A DNA stretch of 64,000 nt, taken from assembly GCA_003313425.1 (NCBI GenBank), contig NHZP01000014.1, forward strand, positions 372,001 to 436,000, written 5' to 3'. The position numbers were made by a program, and so were the translations under genes. Within the stretch, counting starts at the first letter, position 1; the number at the start of each line of letters is the position of its first letter. The notes beneath the pieces are model-generated. The model saw only the letters and a list, made by a program, of their open reading frames with translations, had not been told where the DNA came from and searched no databases. Source of the DNA: Pseudopyrenochaeta lycopersici. Lineage: Eukaryota > Ascomycota > Dothideomycetes > Pleosporales > Pseudopyrenochaetaceae. Below, in pieces: positions 34,486 through 46,126 of the stretch.

Positions 34486-36501
34486 TTATGAGTACAGCTT
34501 CTTGTCGAAGCTATGCAGTCCATGGACACCACCTTCGGCCTGCGCACTAGCAGTTCGAAGTTCGAACCTCACGCTGCCATTTGAGACGCCCTCACGTAGC
34601 TCCGTGACGCTCTTGACACCAATGTCCTGCAGCGAGTGCTGAACACCAGCCATGAGGTATGGGACGAACTTGGTAATAGAGCCACGATCCTGAACAGATC
34701 CCGACACACCTTGAGCAACTAGAACACGATCACCCTCTGAGAAGTATCGGGCGGTTCCTGCGTTGCTCGCCTTTGCGTCCTTACTACCAGCCCCGGCCTT
34801 CTTGTCCTCCATGGCTGCAATGCTGCCCATGCCACGGTAAGCCTTGACGAGCTGACCATCACGGCTGACGAAATACTCTCCGGGAGATTCGGTCGTTCCG
34901 GCAAGAAGACCGCCCATCATGACTGTGGAGGCGCCCATGGCAAGGCCCTTGACGATATGACCTACATTTTGAATACCGCCGTCTGCAATGCAAGGGACAC
35001 CAAAGCGCTTGGCGAAAGTGGTGACATTGTAGACAGATGTGGCTTGGGGCCTGCCTACAGCCATGACTTCTTGCGTAATGCAGGCGCTTCCGCTACCCAT
35101 ACCAATTCGGAGACCGTCAGCACCAGCGGCAATGAGCGCAGCAGCCTGCTCGCGGGTGACGACGTTTCCGCCAATTACGTCAAGCTGAGGGTAGGTCTCC
35201 TTAACATATTTGATCATTTCAACTTGGTACATGCTGTTACCTTGGCTGCTGTCGAGGACAACGATGTCGAGGCCAGCATCCACAAGTTTCTGTAGGCGGT
35301 TCTTGTCCTCTGGTCGGGTCCCGATAGCAGCCGCAGCAATAAGCTGCTTGGAGTGAGGAAGCTTGGAAGCGAGCGGGAAGTTCAAATTCTTCATCAAGTC
35401 GGAGCGAGACAGAAGTGCGATCAAGTTGCCGTTCTCATCTACAATAGGCAGCTTGCCCTTCTTCGACTTGTTCAGAATATCGTTGGCTTCCTTGAGCTCG
35501 ACACCGTAACGAGCAGTTACGAGGTCTGTGGACATCACAGCGGTGACCGGATCGTCCAATTTGTCATGAAACTGGATATCTCGGGGAGTGATGATTCCAA
35601 CGAGCTTTGAGCGGAGGGTGCCGTTCTCTGCAATCATTTGTCAGCGATTGCGCCTTTTTCCGCAACAGAGAAAAATATCGATGAGAAACAATATCAGAAA
35701 GACTTGGCTCCACAGCACGACGGAATCGTTGCGGATGAACGAAAGTTAATAATAAGAAGGTTGTTCATCATAAAAGGAAATCGCATGATAAGAAATCCAA
35801 GCTTGCTTACCTGTGACTGGGAAGCCGCCAAAGCCCCACTGAGCCTTGAGTGCCTTCGCTTCCGCAACAGTGGTTGTGGGAGAGATGACAACGGGATCAA
35901 GAATGAAACCGTTCTCGAAACGCTTCACCTTGCGCACCATCTCGGCCTGATCTTCTTGAGAGCAGTTGTGATGAATTACACCTAGTCCACCCAATAATGC
36001 GATGTGGATAGCCATGTTATGCTCGGTGACTGTGTCCATCGGTGAGGAGACGAATGGCGTTTTGAGGGTAATGCGCTTCGTAATAGGGGTATCGAGGGTG
36101 ACTTCGGCGGCCGGGAAGCCTAGAAAGAGGTTAGGATTCTTTACTATGACGCATCACTTGTTCTAGGAATGCGAGGCTCTCTATCGAACGGCGATTTCAG
36201 GTAAAACTTGTGAATGGCCACATAGGGAACTCTCTGTACAGTGAAGCACGACCGAGCTGGTGTTGAGCCGTGTTGTGGCAAAAGTAAGACGGCTCTGAAC
36301 GCGGGGCAACGCACCAATGTAACCCGGGAGCACGAGGAAGTCATTGTAAGTCAAACCTCCATTCTTTTTGGAGTCAATGAGAGTCTGAATGTCGATTCCA
36401 TCGCGCTCTGGGTACTCGTTCTTGAGAATGTCAAGAGCCTTGGAGAAGTCCAGAGCGTCGGTAGCGGTATTGGCCATGGCGTCGCCGTTGGAGATGGGCA
36501 T
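34486..36501 (-). CDS. IMD: Inosine-5'-monophosphate dehydrogenase
   Basis: Exons 36315-36501, 35811-36119 and 34486-35627; 545 residues, the usual fungal length. It converts IMP to XMP with NAD+, the committed step of guanine nucleotide synthesis. Visible features: the N-terminal [27 protein letters not shown], a pair of CBS repeats between about 130 and 245 ([22 protein letters not shown]), [17 protein letters not shown], and the catalytic loop [12 protein letters not shown] with Cys near 348, followed by DGGIQ and YRGMGSI. The start at 36501 is followed by an alternative Met eight codons on. The two introns (195 and 183 nt) are three to four times longer than nearly all others here. Cytosolic homotetramer by family. 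Confidence 0.97.
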
Positions 36502-37579
36502 TATGAAAAAAAAGACTTCTCGAAGAACAGAGAAGACAACTGGAAGGTTGACAGAACGAAACAGACCGTAGTGCTTTGGTAAAGGACTGTGGCCGGGGAA
36601 AGTTGTGGGCTTTCCCAAGAGAAAGAAAAGTTCGAACAGAATCGAGCTACAGAAAGAATTTCTGTGGGTGGTGTCGCCAAGCCTAAGTTGGCTCATGTGA
36701 CCCCGCCTCTAGCGTGTTTTGGGCGTGGAACAACAGGACGCGTCCCGGAGTTGGAAGATGCCAGGCATAGCTCCTATAGGACGACGAATGTTTTGGCTAC
36801 TGGAAGAAGACTGTGGTGGATAAGTTGGTTCTGTTCGCTGCGTTTCAGTCCATACCGACCGGGCTAGGCAGGAAGGTAGATTGCGCAGTGTAGTGGGAGA
36901 GCATGATCGCCTTTGAGACACGGCTGTCTCTTCCCAGAGAGCTCCAAATGCTGATTGAAGAACTGTTGACTGTTTAGGACAGCATGATCTGTTGAGGCGT
37001 CGAGTTTGAACGTGAGACAAGATATGGGTGATTGATGGATCGCCCGTGTACACTGCTGTCGCTGAGCAAGTACAATGACAGAAACGGATAAGAAATAAGG
37101 CCGACAATAAGAATCGAGAGGCGTGGCCTTGTTTCGGGAGATTCGAGGCGGATGTGACGTGACTTGAGGAGGATGATTTTCGTGGCGCGGAGATCGCCCT
37201 TGGGCGGGCGTAACCACAACAACCGACCTGGGCTGTCCTCGTAAACATTGAGAAACGCTCGGACTCCACACATCCAATTCCAGCGTCAACGCCGCAGCGA
37301 CTTTCACCTACTATCCCAATTTCACATTCCGCATTACCTTCTTTGACCGTGCAGTGCAAAGCTGCAGGATCGGTCGCTGACCCTCTTGGACAGACTTTCT
37401 GGGAGTCTGTAGGGTTTGTTTACGCAGGCAGGCGCCTCCATCTTACTTGTAATTTGCGGTCTCAATATCGGCCTCCGCAACCTCAACCACTGCGAGAATT
37501 GACACACCGTCCTCCGACCTGTACAACGTATGCTGTGTAGAGTTGGGTCGCAGTATTGCCCTTGACTGCCGCGCTCGCC
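36502..37579. other. Divergent promoter region (IMP dehydrogenase / IQGAP)
   Basis: About 1.1 kb between two divergent housekeeping genes. Minus-strand frames of 216 and 147 codons overlap each other here with Ser/Arg/Cys-rich composition and no recognisable family; neither is called. Confidence 0.5.
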
Positions 37580-40500
37580 ATGAGCTACCTCTCCGCCAGC
37601 CCGCGAACCAGACTCGGGCATCCCGCGACATCACCCTCTCCCCTCCGCCAGTACTCCACAGCATCCAATGCGTCCTCTACATCTTCCAACGGCACAAACC
37701 AGTACCCGCCAAGCCGATCAAGTACACAGTCCAGCAACGGCTCCAATGGCTTTGCGTCGCTAGGACACCGTCGTGGCCAAAGTGAGGCTGCGGCACTCTC
37801 ACAGCTACGATCAGAAGACTACTTCGGATCAGAAGAGACCAATACAGGCAGTGCATATTCAAGTATGCGCAAGGCTTTGCGGCCGCTCCAACAAGTCCCG
37901 CAGACTCCGCCAATGCCAGAAAAGACTGCCCAACCAGCAACAGGCGGCCCAACCCATAGCCACGTCCGATCACAGAGTGTCGAGAACATTCGGTACTCGC
38001 CCTATGATGGCTCTGTGTCTCCTCCATCGAAGCCGCGCCCACTATCCATTGCGATTTCCCGGGCAGATTCTGTACGCGCACCTACTCGCGACCACACATC
38101 TCGTCCCCTCTCGACTCACCTTGAGCGACCTGAACTCCGAAGCTTCCAAAAGTCATCGACCGGCCACTTGCGCACTTTGTCAAAGTTTGCCGAATCAGGC
38201 AGCGATGAGGACTTTGCAATCAAGTCTCCAGAGCACCAAGTTGTGGGTCTGCAAGGGCGCAGAAGGTTGCAACGGACTGACTCGATGCGAGAGAAGAAGA
38301 CAGCATCTACATGGGGGAGTCGAAATTGGATGGATCAGCAGCGACAGTTTTTGCAGGCTTACGAGTATCTCTGTCATATTGGAGAGGCTAAGGAGTGGAT
38401 GGAGGACATCATCGAGACGAACCTTCCACCCGTCGTAGAATTGGAAGAGGCCCTTCGAAACGGTGTGACGTTGGCAGAGATTGTACAAGCTGTCAAAGGT
38501 CAACCGTTGCGCATATTCCGAGATCCGAAGCTTCAATACCGACATTCGAACAACTACGCCCACTTCTTCAGATTTCTCTCTGAAGTCGAACTTCCAGATT
38601 TATTCCGCTTCGAGCTCATAGATCTTTATGAGAAGAAGAACATCCCAAAAGTTATATACTGTATTCACGCACTCTCATGGCTACTGTTTCGAAAAGGCAT
38701 CGTCGACTTCCGCATCGGCAACCTGGTTGGCAAACTACAATTCGAGGACCATGAGCTCGAGGCTACTCAGAAGGGTCTGGATAAGTCTGGTGTCAGTATG
38801 CCCAACTTCTCCGGCATGCAAGCAAATTTCGCAGTCGAGCCAGAGCCGGAGCCAGTGGAGTCAGAGGAAGATAGAATCGACCGCGAACTAGCTGAAAATG
38901 GGGATATAATCCTAGACTTGCAAGCACAGATACGTGGAGCACTGGTCAGGATACGACTTGGAAATCTCATGCAAGAGCTTTGGGATAACGAGCACCTCAT
39001 CGTAGATCTGCAATCGCGCATCCGTGGCGACTGGGCTCGACAGATTGCCTACTATCGCATGGATATGCGACGATTTGCGGTGACCCTTCAGAGCGCAGCT
39101 AGAGGGTTCTTAATCCGATCCCGAGTACGCGGCGAAGAAGAGTACTGGCAAGACAAGCAAGCTCAAGTGTTGAAAGTGCAGAATCTGTTCCGAGGACGCA
39201 AAGCTAGGGCACAAGTGCAGTTCACCAAATCGAAGATCCAGCGACATGAGCATGGGATAAGACAGTTCCAAGCAGCCATCCGAGGAGCACTCGAACGAAT
39301 GCGCGTATGCGACCGATATGAGCAGACCCGCGATACCGAACCGGCTGTGGTGCATGTGCAAGCCATGATCCGTGGTGCTCTTCTCCGAAACCAAGTTGAT
39401 CGACAATGGTCTGAAATAAAGAAAAATGAGCCTCAGATTGCGCAACTTCAGGCAGTTTCCCGCGCAATGCTCATCCGCCAGTCGTTGCGGACGGACCAGG
39501 AAAGCCTCCGCCAGCACGAATCGGTTATTACCCTCTTGCAGGCCGCTGCACGAGCCCATCTTGCTAGAAGCAAGAATGCTGCGGTGCAAAAGAAGCTGGT
39601 AAGCACTAATATCAATTGGTCCGATCTTCAATCTCAAGTTCGGGGCAATTCTGTAAGGAGCGCTATGAGGCAAGTGCAAAAAGCACTGCAAGCCGAAGTC
39701 CCTCAAATTATCGATTTTCAGGCCGTTGCAAGAGCTGGAAGGATACGTTCAGAGGTTGCAAACACTCTAGCACAACTGGACGGTCAAGAAGAAAATGTTC
39801 TTTCTCTTCAATCTTGTATTCGTGGTTTCCTTTCACGGCAGAGGCACTTCTCTGATCTCAAGGCACTACAGGCACAAACCGCTACAATCCTTGACCTTCA
39901 ATCAGCCTGTCGAGGATTCGTACAACGACAGCGAACCTATGAGACACTATGTGATCTCAATGCACAAGAGCCAGAAATTATTGAGCTCCAGGGTGTGGCA
40001 CGCGGCATGCTGTTACGAATGAACATTGGCCTGCAGCTCGGTCAGGTTGAGGAGCATGAGGATGCTATCATTGAACTGCAGGCATTGGCGCGCGGCGTTA
40101 TTATCCGACAGAAGTTTGCAGAGAAGCAGCAGTTCTACAAGGAGAATATGGAGAAGGTCATTAAGGTTCAGAGCTTCATCCGCGGGCGACAACAAGGTGA
40201 AGCATACAAGAGCTTGACGAGTGGGACAAATCCTCCGGTCTCAACAGTCAAGAACTTCGTGCATTTACTGAACGATAATGATATTGATTTTGACGAGGAA
40301 ATTGGTAAGTCATTATCCCTTGCTCGCAGACTTGCTTGCTAATGAAGTGCCAGAATTCGAGCGTCTGCGAAAGACTGTAGTGCAACATGTACGACAAAAC
40401 GAGCTTGCCGAGCAATATGTCGATCAACTTGACATCAAGATTGCGTTGCTCGTGAAGAACAAGATTACACTCGACGAGGTCGTCAAGCATCAGAAGCACT

Positions 40501-42821
40501 TTGGTGGCAACGTCGGTACTCTTCTCAGCAGCAAGGATATCTCCTCGAAGGATCCATTCGACCTGAAAGCTCTAAACAAGAATTCTCGTAGAAAGTTGGA
40601 GCAATACCAAGAGCTCTTCTTCACCCTGCAGACCCAACCTCAGTACATGGCGCGGCTCTTCAGGCGGATCCGTGAGCAAGGTTTGGCAGAGAAAGATACT
40701 AAGCGCATCGAACAATTGACCATGAGTCTTTTCGGACTGGCGCAAAAACGCCGAGAAGAGTATTGGTTACTGAAATTGTTGGCGCGTTCACTGAAAGAAG
40801 AAGTTGAAGGTTGCGCAGCGTTGCAGGAATACCTTCGAGGAAACTTCTTCTGGGCAAAGCTCTTTAGCAATTACGTTCGGTCACCACGGGATCGAAAGTT
40901 CTTGAAGGACATCCTAGGACCAGTAATTCGCGAGAACATCATCGAAAACGAGCATTTGGATCTGGAGAGCGATCCAATGCAAATTTACCGATCGGCCATC
41001 AACAATGAGGAGCTTCGCACCGGTCAGAGGAGTCATCGCGACCCAAATGTCTCGCGAGATGTAGCGCTCAAGGATCCTGAGACCCGAGGAACATTCATTC
41101 ACAACCTTCAGGACCTTCGAGATGTTGCTGACCAGTACTTTTCCATGTTTGAAGAGGTTCTGCACCGGATGCCGTACGGTGTGCGATACCTCGCGCAACA
41201 GATGTTCCAGGAACTGCACCAGCAATTCCCATATGAGGCCGAGGAACAACTACTTCAGATAGCAGGCCATTGGGTGTGGAAATCGTATATTCAACCTGCT
41301 TTGATGCAGCCACAGCACTGGGGCGTAGTTGACCGCGGTCTGTCACCGATCATGAACAGGAATCTCATTGCTGTTGCGAAGGTGCTCGGTCAAATCGCAT
41401 CAGGTAAATTATTCGGTGGAGAAGACCTCTACTTGCAGCCTCTCAATGGCTACGTCACAGAAGCCATTGATCGTTTGCAAGATATCTGGTCCAATCGTAA
41501 GTGTGCCCACTATGGTCCACGAGCTTGTCTAACAGTATCACAGTCATCGACGTTCGCGCTCCTGAGGCCCAATTCGAGATTGATGAATTCAACGATTTAT
41601 TTGCCCGAACAAAACCGACGCTCTACATCAAGCTTGCAGACGTGTTCGCCATTCATAACCTTGTCATTGATGACCTCCCAACTCTCTGTCCATCTCAGGA
41701 TGATCCCCTTCGCGAAGTCATTCGTGAACTCGGTAGCGCAAAGAATAACGAGAACGAGCTGTTGCATGTGAGCTCCACTGAGATCACATTGACACTCAAC
41801 CCCAAGTTCCATGAACAAGAAGGTAAGAAGCGATCACTGCAATTTCAGAGCAGCACTAATTGGCATAGATCCCGATGCAGCAATCAAATCGCTCTTCATG
41901 GAAACCAAACGTTACGTGCTTTACATCATCCGTGTCCAAACGGGCGCCAACCTCACAGAAATCATGTGCAAACCCGTAACCGCCGAAGATGAAGACCGCT
42001 GGGATGCCCTCGTCCGTGAAGAACTCGCTGCACAGCAAAAAGACCGGAGTCGAAAACATAGCGCTATGCGCTCTTCGGCTGCCTCGACATACACCACAGA
42101 TATGGGCTCCAACTCTGTCATCGACCTCGACTACCATTCCCTCAAGCAGTACTGTCTAGAAAATATGGTGCACCTCCAACGCGCAGGCCGCATTTCTCAC
42201 CAAAACAACTACCAGGATCTGCTCAACGCCATCGCAGTCGACATCCGCACAAAGCATCGTCGCCGCATCCAACGCGCCAAGGAACTCGAAGGCGTGCGGA
42301 CAACGCTCGCTGCGCTCGACGAGAAAGCGCATTTCCTGGAGAGCCAGCTGAAGAGCTATAACGACTATATTGAACAAGCTATGGTCACGCTGCAGTCCAA
42401 GAAGGGCAAGAAGAAGTTCGTCATCCCATTCACCCGCCAATACAACCATCAGCGAGAACTGCAACGCTCGGGTCGTTCGTACCTTTTCGGATCGTTCAAG
42501 TACTCTGCTCGCAATCTCGCTGAGAAGGGTATCCTGATATCATGGGCTGGCTATCCCGAACGCCAGTGGGATCGTCTCGATCTCACCATTTCGTCTAATC
42601 AGACTGGTATTTTTGAAATTCAGGGTTCCCAAGGATCCATGATGATTCCTGGCGCATTTGCGGAGGTACCTCTTGATGGATTGCTGCAGGCTCAATTCGA
42701 CAATCATCAGTTCATGAACCTTTTCGGTGATGGACGAGACGGATCGGGAGGTGGCGCGGTAAGGGTTAATGTTAATTTGTTCTTGCACATGATTTTCAAG
42801 AAGTTCTACCGGGACGAGTAG
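37580..42821 (+). CDS. IQG1: IQGAP-family cytokinesis scaffold
   Basis: Exons 37580-40304, 40354-41496, 41544-41822 and 41869-42821; 1699 residues. Domains in order: a low-complexity Ser/Pro-rich N-terminus (1-240); a calponin-homology domain (about 245-390) with RQFLQAYEYLCHIGEAKEWM and IYCIHALSWLL; about 15 IQ-like repeats (437-875), e.g. LQAQIRGALVRIR, LQSAARGFLIR and VQAMIRGALLR; a RasGAP-related domain (about 950-1290) with FLKDILGPVIRENI and MPYGVRYLAQQMF; and a RasGAP C-terminal domain (about 1480-1620) with NNYQDLLNAIAVDIRTKHRRR. This is the layout of yeast Iqg1, fission yeast Rng2 and Aspergillus SepG, which bind actin, calmodulin and formin at the contractile ring. Introns are 46-49 nt. 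Overall length and domain order are normal for filamentous fungi. Confidence 0.97.
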
Positions 42822-43697
42822 AAGGCTTTTGATGAGACATGGCTTCTTGGGGTCATGCATGGTGTTAGGTTGGATACAGGTGTTGCGCTGTTCGAGACGG
42901 GATACCTTTTGTTTCTGCTCTAGCATTCCTCGGTTGGACCGGTGTTGATTAGGGTTCTTGGGTATGGTATCAGTTACGCTTACGATTCGAGCATGTCAAT
43001 TCGACGTTTACTTTTTCTCCACATTATTCTACTGATATCAAATATTTATTCTGCTAGAATGGTACCTAAGCTAAAACACATAATGCAATAAAGCATAATT
43101 TCATTCATAACACGACTGGATATACTATATCAAGCCACTTTCAGCTTTGATTTTGACGTTGATTCAATATATGAAGTTTGGTATTATCTCTATTTTGGTC
43201 GCTCTTAAAACACGGTGATGGTGACGTAGTGGGGCTGCGTGATGCTCTGTTTCGTCGCACATACCTCGAGACACCTTGTAATAACCGCCCAATCTCACTA
43301 TCCACTAAGCTCACTCACAACGGGAGCTGTATTGCTTATGATTCTGTACAATTATTATGCAACTTATTTCCTTTATGCCTGCAAAGCCCAATTACCGTGA
43401 TTTTACCAGTACCATCCACCCGCGCAGCCAGCCCTTCAATGCCATTCGCCGCTTAACCTTTTGGAAGATGCAGAGAGCAAAGATTAAAATAGGTAAATAA
43501 TAATCACTTCCTGAACCCGAATATTATAGATCGAATAATCCCCAGTCGAGATACGCTCACACTTTCGCTGCTTTCATGGTTCCACGAGCCAGGCTCCCAT
43601 CACACACGTGATTCACATCTGCCTAGCACACCTCGCCCCTTTCGCTTATTCCATGCTTCCTCGACCGCGTAATTCTGTCTTTCCTGCCATTTTTGAG
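42822..43697. other. Intergenic region upstream of U6
   Basis: 3' flank of the IQGAP gene, then AT-rich DNA and pyrimidine-rich sequence leading to the U6 TATA box. No other feature seen. Confidence 0.5.
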
Positions 43698-43705
43698 TAT
43701 ATATA
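43698..43705 (+). promoter_or_regulatory. TATA box of the U6 snRNA gene
   Basis: TATATATA beginning 29 bases before the predicted 5' end of U6, the spacing used for TBP/TFIIIB placement at yeast-type U6 genes. Confidence 0.75.
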
Positions 43706-43726
43706 CAATTAATTTGCAGCTCATTT

Positions 43727-43824
43727 TGCCTACGGGCATTTGGTCATTTAAAACGATACAGAGAAGATTAGCATGGCCCCTGCACCAAGGATGACAAGCT
43801 CAATCGAAGAGAAGCTACCGTTTT
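43727..43824 (+). ncRNA. U6: U6 spliceosomal snRNA
   Basis: Recognised from its near-invariant core. A 5' hairpin TGCC-TACG-GGCA (43727-43738) is followed by ATTTGGTCA, then ACGATACAGAGAAGATTAGC containing the ACAGAGA box (43758-43764, pairs with the 5' splice site) and the AGC triad (43770-43772). Next come ATGGCCCCTGCACCAAGGATGACA and the internal stem-loop. The gene has no intron, unlike some fungal U6 genes. The transcript should end in the run of nine T at 43821-43829. The stem-loop carries a paired change from the common form: A43797 where C is usual, with T43816 opposite where G is usual. The exact 5' base is estimated from the hairpin. Confidence 0.96.
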
Positions 43825-43829
43825 TTTTT
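43821..43829 (+). terminator. RNA polymerase III terminator of U6
   Basis: Nine consecutive T on the coding strand directly after the U6 3' end (GAAGCTACCG), the standard Pol III stop signal. Confidence 0.9.
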
Positions 43830-43849
43830 GGCTTCTAGATGGGGACATG

Positions 43850-43860
43850 GGTTCGAACGC
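43850..43860 (+). promoter_or_regulatory. B-box-like element downstream of U6
   Basis: GGTTCGAACGC matches the TFIIIC B-box consensus GGTTCGANTCC at 8 of 10 defined bases. It sits about 20 bases after the terminator. In budding yeast SNR6 the B box also lies downstream of the terminator, though farther away. No tRNA-like cloverleaf surrounds it. Confidence 0.55.
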
Positions 43861-44138
43861 TAGTGTTTGCAGCTGCCTTACATTCTCTTTTTTTATTGCT
43901 TTTTGGTACTTTCAATGGGATTATGATTGCTAGGGACTTGTGTTGTCAAAGTAGCTATATTGATTACCCTGCGTTTCGAGTGCGTACATACAGACTTGTA
44001 CATGGGTTTATTTTGTGCATGTGTACTTGGGGTATATTGCGCTATGAATCTAAAATAGACCAGCTTGGAGCAAAGCCCTTTCGGGTCATCGCAGATATCG
44101 AACAACTTTTACAAAGGGGCGTATAAGCCATCCCGCTC

Positions 44139-45413
44139 TTATATCACCATCTCACCCTCCCCGTCATCCTCTACGTTTACATCTTCGTCCACGTCGAGAT
44201 CTTCCAGTGGGTAGGTCAGAATAGCTGCAACGTTGCCCAGTCCTTCTAGTCTCTTCCCACTCTCATGCAATGAACTCAGGACTCTGACCTCCCCGCCCTC
44301 AATGTCTCGCACTCGATCAACCAGTTTGACCCATCTCCGCCTTTCTGCTACATTTTGTGCTCGAAAGAGCGCGTTATTGATCATGAGTACACCGCCTCCT
44401 CGCCCAACTGCGCCTTTATCGACTGCTCTTTCTACTTCTCGTGGCCCATACCATGCTCGTCCGTCATCTTGCCGCATCAGAGTATTGAACTTATCCATGA
44501 GGGCTGTTTCGCGAGCAAATTTTGTATCTGAGAGTTTTGTCGTTATCGCTGGAGATGCGAGAATCTCGTTAAGGGAATGAATGTGTGCAGACGAAGAATG
44601 AGCGATAATTATTGAGGGCACAAGGGCGAGGAGCGGTTTGTTCGTTGTCCTTGTGGCTTCTGTTTTGATGTAGGCGAGAAAGGCCGAAGCCACGAATCCA
44701 GGACTTGCGAGTAGCAGCGGTAGCGTCTTGCCTTGCTGTGCCGTGGATATATTGGGAAGATCAATTTGTCGAAGGAGAGTTGCGAGGGTTGTTGAAAAAA
44801 ACTTCTCCATGCCTTTGCTGTGTCCGTCCACGCCTCCTTTCCGCTTTCGTGGGACAGGTACTTCGATCTTTTGCCGTAAAATTGTTTGATGCTCTGTGAT
44901 CATACATATGTTTGCAATGCCTTCGCCTAGTACGACAGCCCACAGTTCAGCCTTTCTATCGTTGTCACACGCCTCCTTCAACATCTCCAGCGCAACACTA
45001 TCCCAGCCATCGGCCTTTTCGAGTGTGAATTTTCTGTTGAGCTCCAAGTCGAGCGTGTGATGTTGCCCCAGCTTGACATGTTCGTTTTCTGAGGCGACGC
45101 GCCCAGAGACGTGAAGCTGCCCCGAGCCAATATCGAAGTCGGTGGATGTCACTACGACAGTGAGGTCGAGGGTTATGCGCTGTGAAGATGTGGAGCCAGC
45201 ATCGGACGTTTTCGAGACGCGTCGTACTGCTTTTGCGCGTATTCGGTCGTTTTCTTGGATTAGATTGTAGGCATGCCACTAGGGAAATCGTTAGCCTGAA
45301 TTCCTTCAGAGCAATACGAAAAGGTGGCATACCATGTCCTCTGGTTCCTCGGGTAGTAGGGTGGCGAAGCCCGCGCCTGTTTTCTGTTCGATTTGGGACT
45401 TTAGTAACCTCAT
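44139..45413 (-). CDS. DOM34: Dom34/Pelota ribosome-rescue factor
   Basis: Exons 45333-45413 and 44139-45278; 406 residues, the normal length. The eRF1-like layout is intact: an N-terminal Sm-like domain (MRLLKSQIEQ, WHAYNLIQENDRIRAKAVRRV, LDLTVVVTSTDFD), a central domain with the PRKRKGG basic stretch, and a C-terminal domain ending in an acidic tail (DLDVDEDVNVEDDGEGE). As in all Pelota proteins, the GGQ motif of eRF1 is absent, so it splits stalled ribosomes with Hbs1 without hydrolysing peptidyl-tRNA. The 54-nt intron rejoins PEDMWHAYNLI, a conserved Pelota block. The 3' end lies some 280 bases from the U6 B-box-like element on the opposite strand. Confidence 0.95.
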
Positions 45414-46126
45414 GTTGTGTCAGTGAGGTTTTGGCGACCTTGTCGTGAAGAATGAGGTGGAAAGGGCCGTGTTAAGCCGTAGGAGGCAGAAGACGTAGAG
45501 CTTGGTGAACGCGTGAAATCGCTGACGAAGTGACGCATGAGGGGCGTTGGCGGGGCAGTCGGTCGCTAATTTTAAGCTTAATCGCGATAAGGTTATGGAT
45601 GCCTTCACAGCCCCCATCCAATTGACGCGCTGCCATTGTAAAGGTACGCAAAAACACCCAATCACACCACACGGGGCTGTGTCAACATACACTGATATTC
45701 ATTAAACTCTGCCAAACAGCCCAGCCCAGAGCAGGCGTCAGCGCTACCTCACAGGAAAAGCCCAACTTATCCAGCAGCGCATGGCACTTGTAACGCAAAC
45801 TATTCGCATCAGACAACGGCCTTCAGTATTCTTCATGCCCTCCCCACTCAATGCTCAACCCGACTCCCTCCAGAAGTTCTGCTGCATGAACATGTAACTG
45901 TGTTGTGCGGCTGAAAAGCCTTTTGAGGCTGAGCTCCGCCACAGGCACTTCCCCCCGTTTAGGGAACAGGCACCACTCAAAACACGAGGTTTCTGGAAAG
46001 TACAACTATGTCGAAAGGGCTGTGTATTGATTTAAACATCCGATATCTCGCTCATAAGTCGCTCTTCCCTTCTTCATTGATTTCTGTGGTCAATTGCTAG
46101 CATATCTCCCCCTTCATCACCACAAC
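45414..46126. other. Divergent intergenic region
   Basis: Promoters of Dom34 and of the F-box-like gene. No further feature supported. Confidence 0.5.

Noticed and set aside
35628..35810. C/D box snoRNA in IMP dehydrogenase intron 2
   Set aside because: C-like and D-like words exist but flanking bases do not form the required terminal stem; kept only as a test in the findings.
36709..37359. 216-codon minus-strand frame in the IMP dehydrogenase/IQGAP promoter region
   Set aside because: Composition is Ser/Arg/Cys-rich and random-looking, it overlaps another frame on the same strand, and no start context or family supports it.
43841..43870. tRNA gene around GGTTCGAACGC
   Set aside because: Only the T-loop-like B box is present; no acceptor stem, D-arm or A box fits.
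43839..44126. 95-codon frame directly after U6
   Set aside because: It overlaps the B-box-like element and begins within Pol III flanking DNA; no family.
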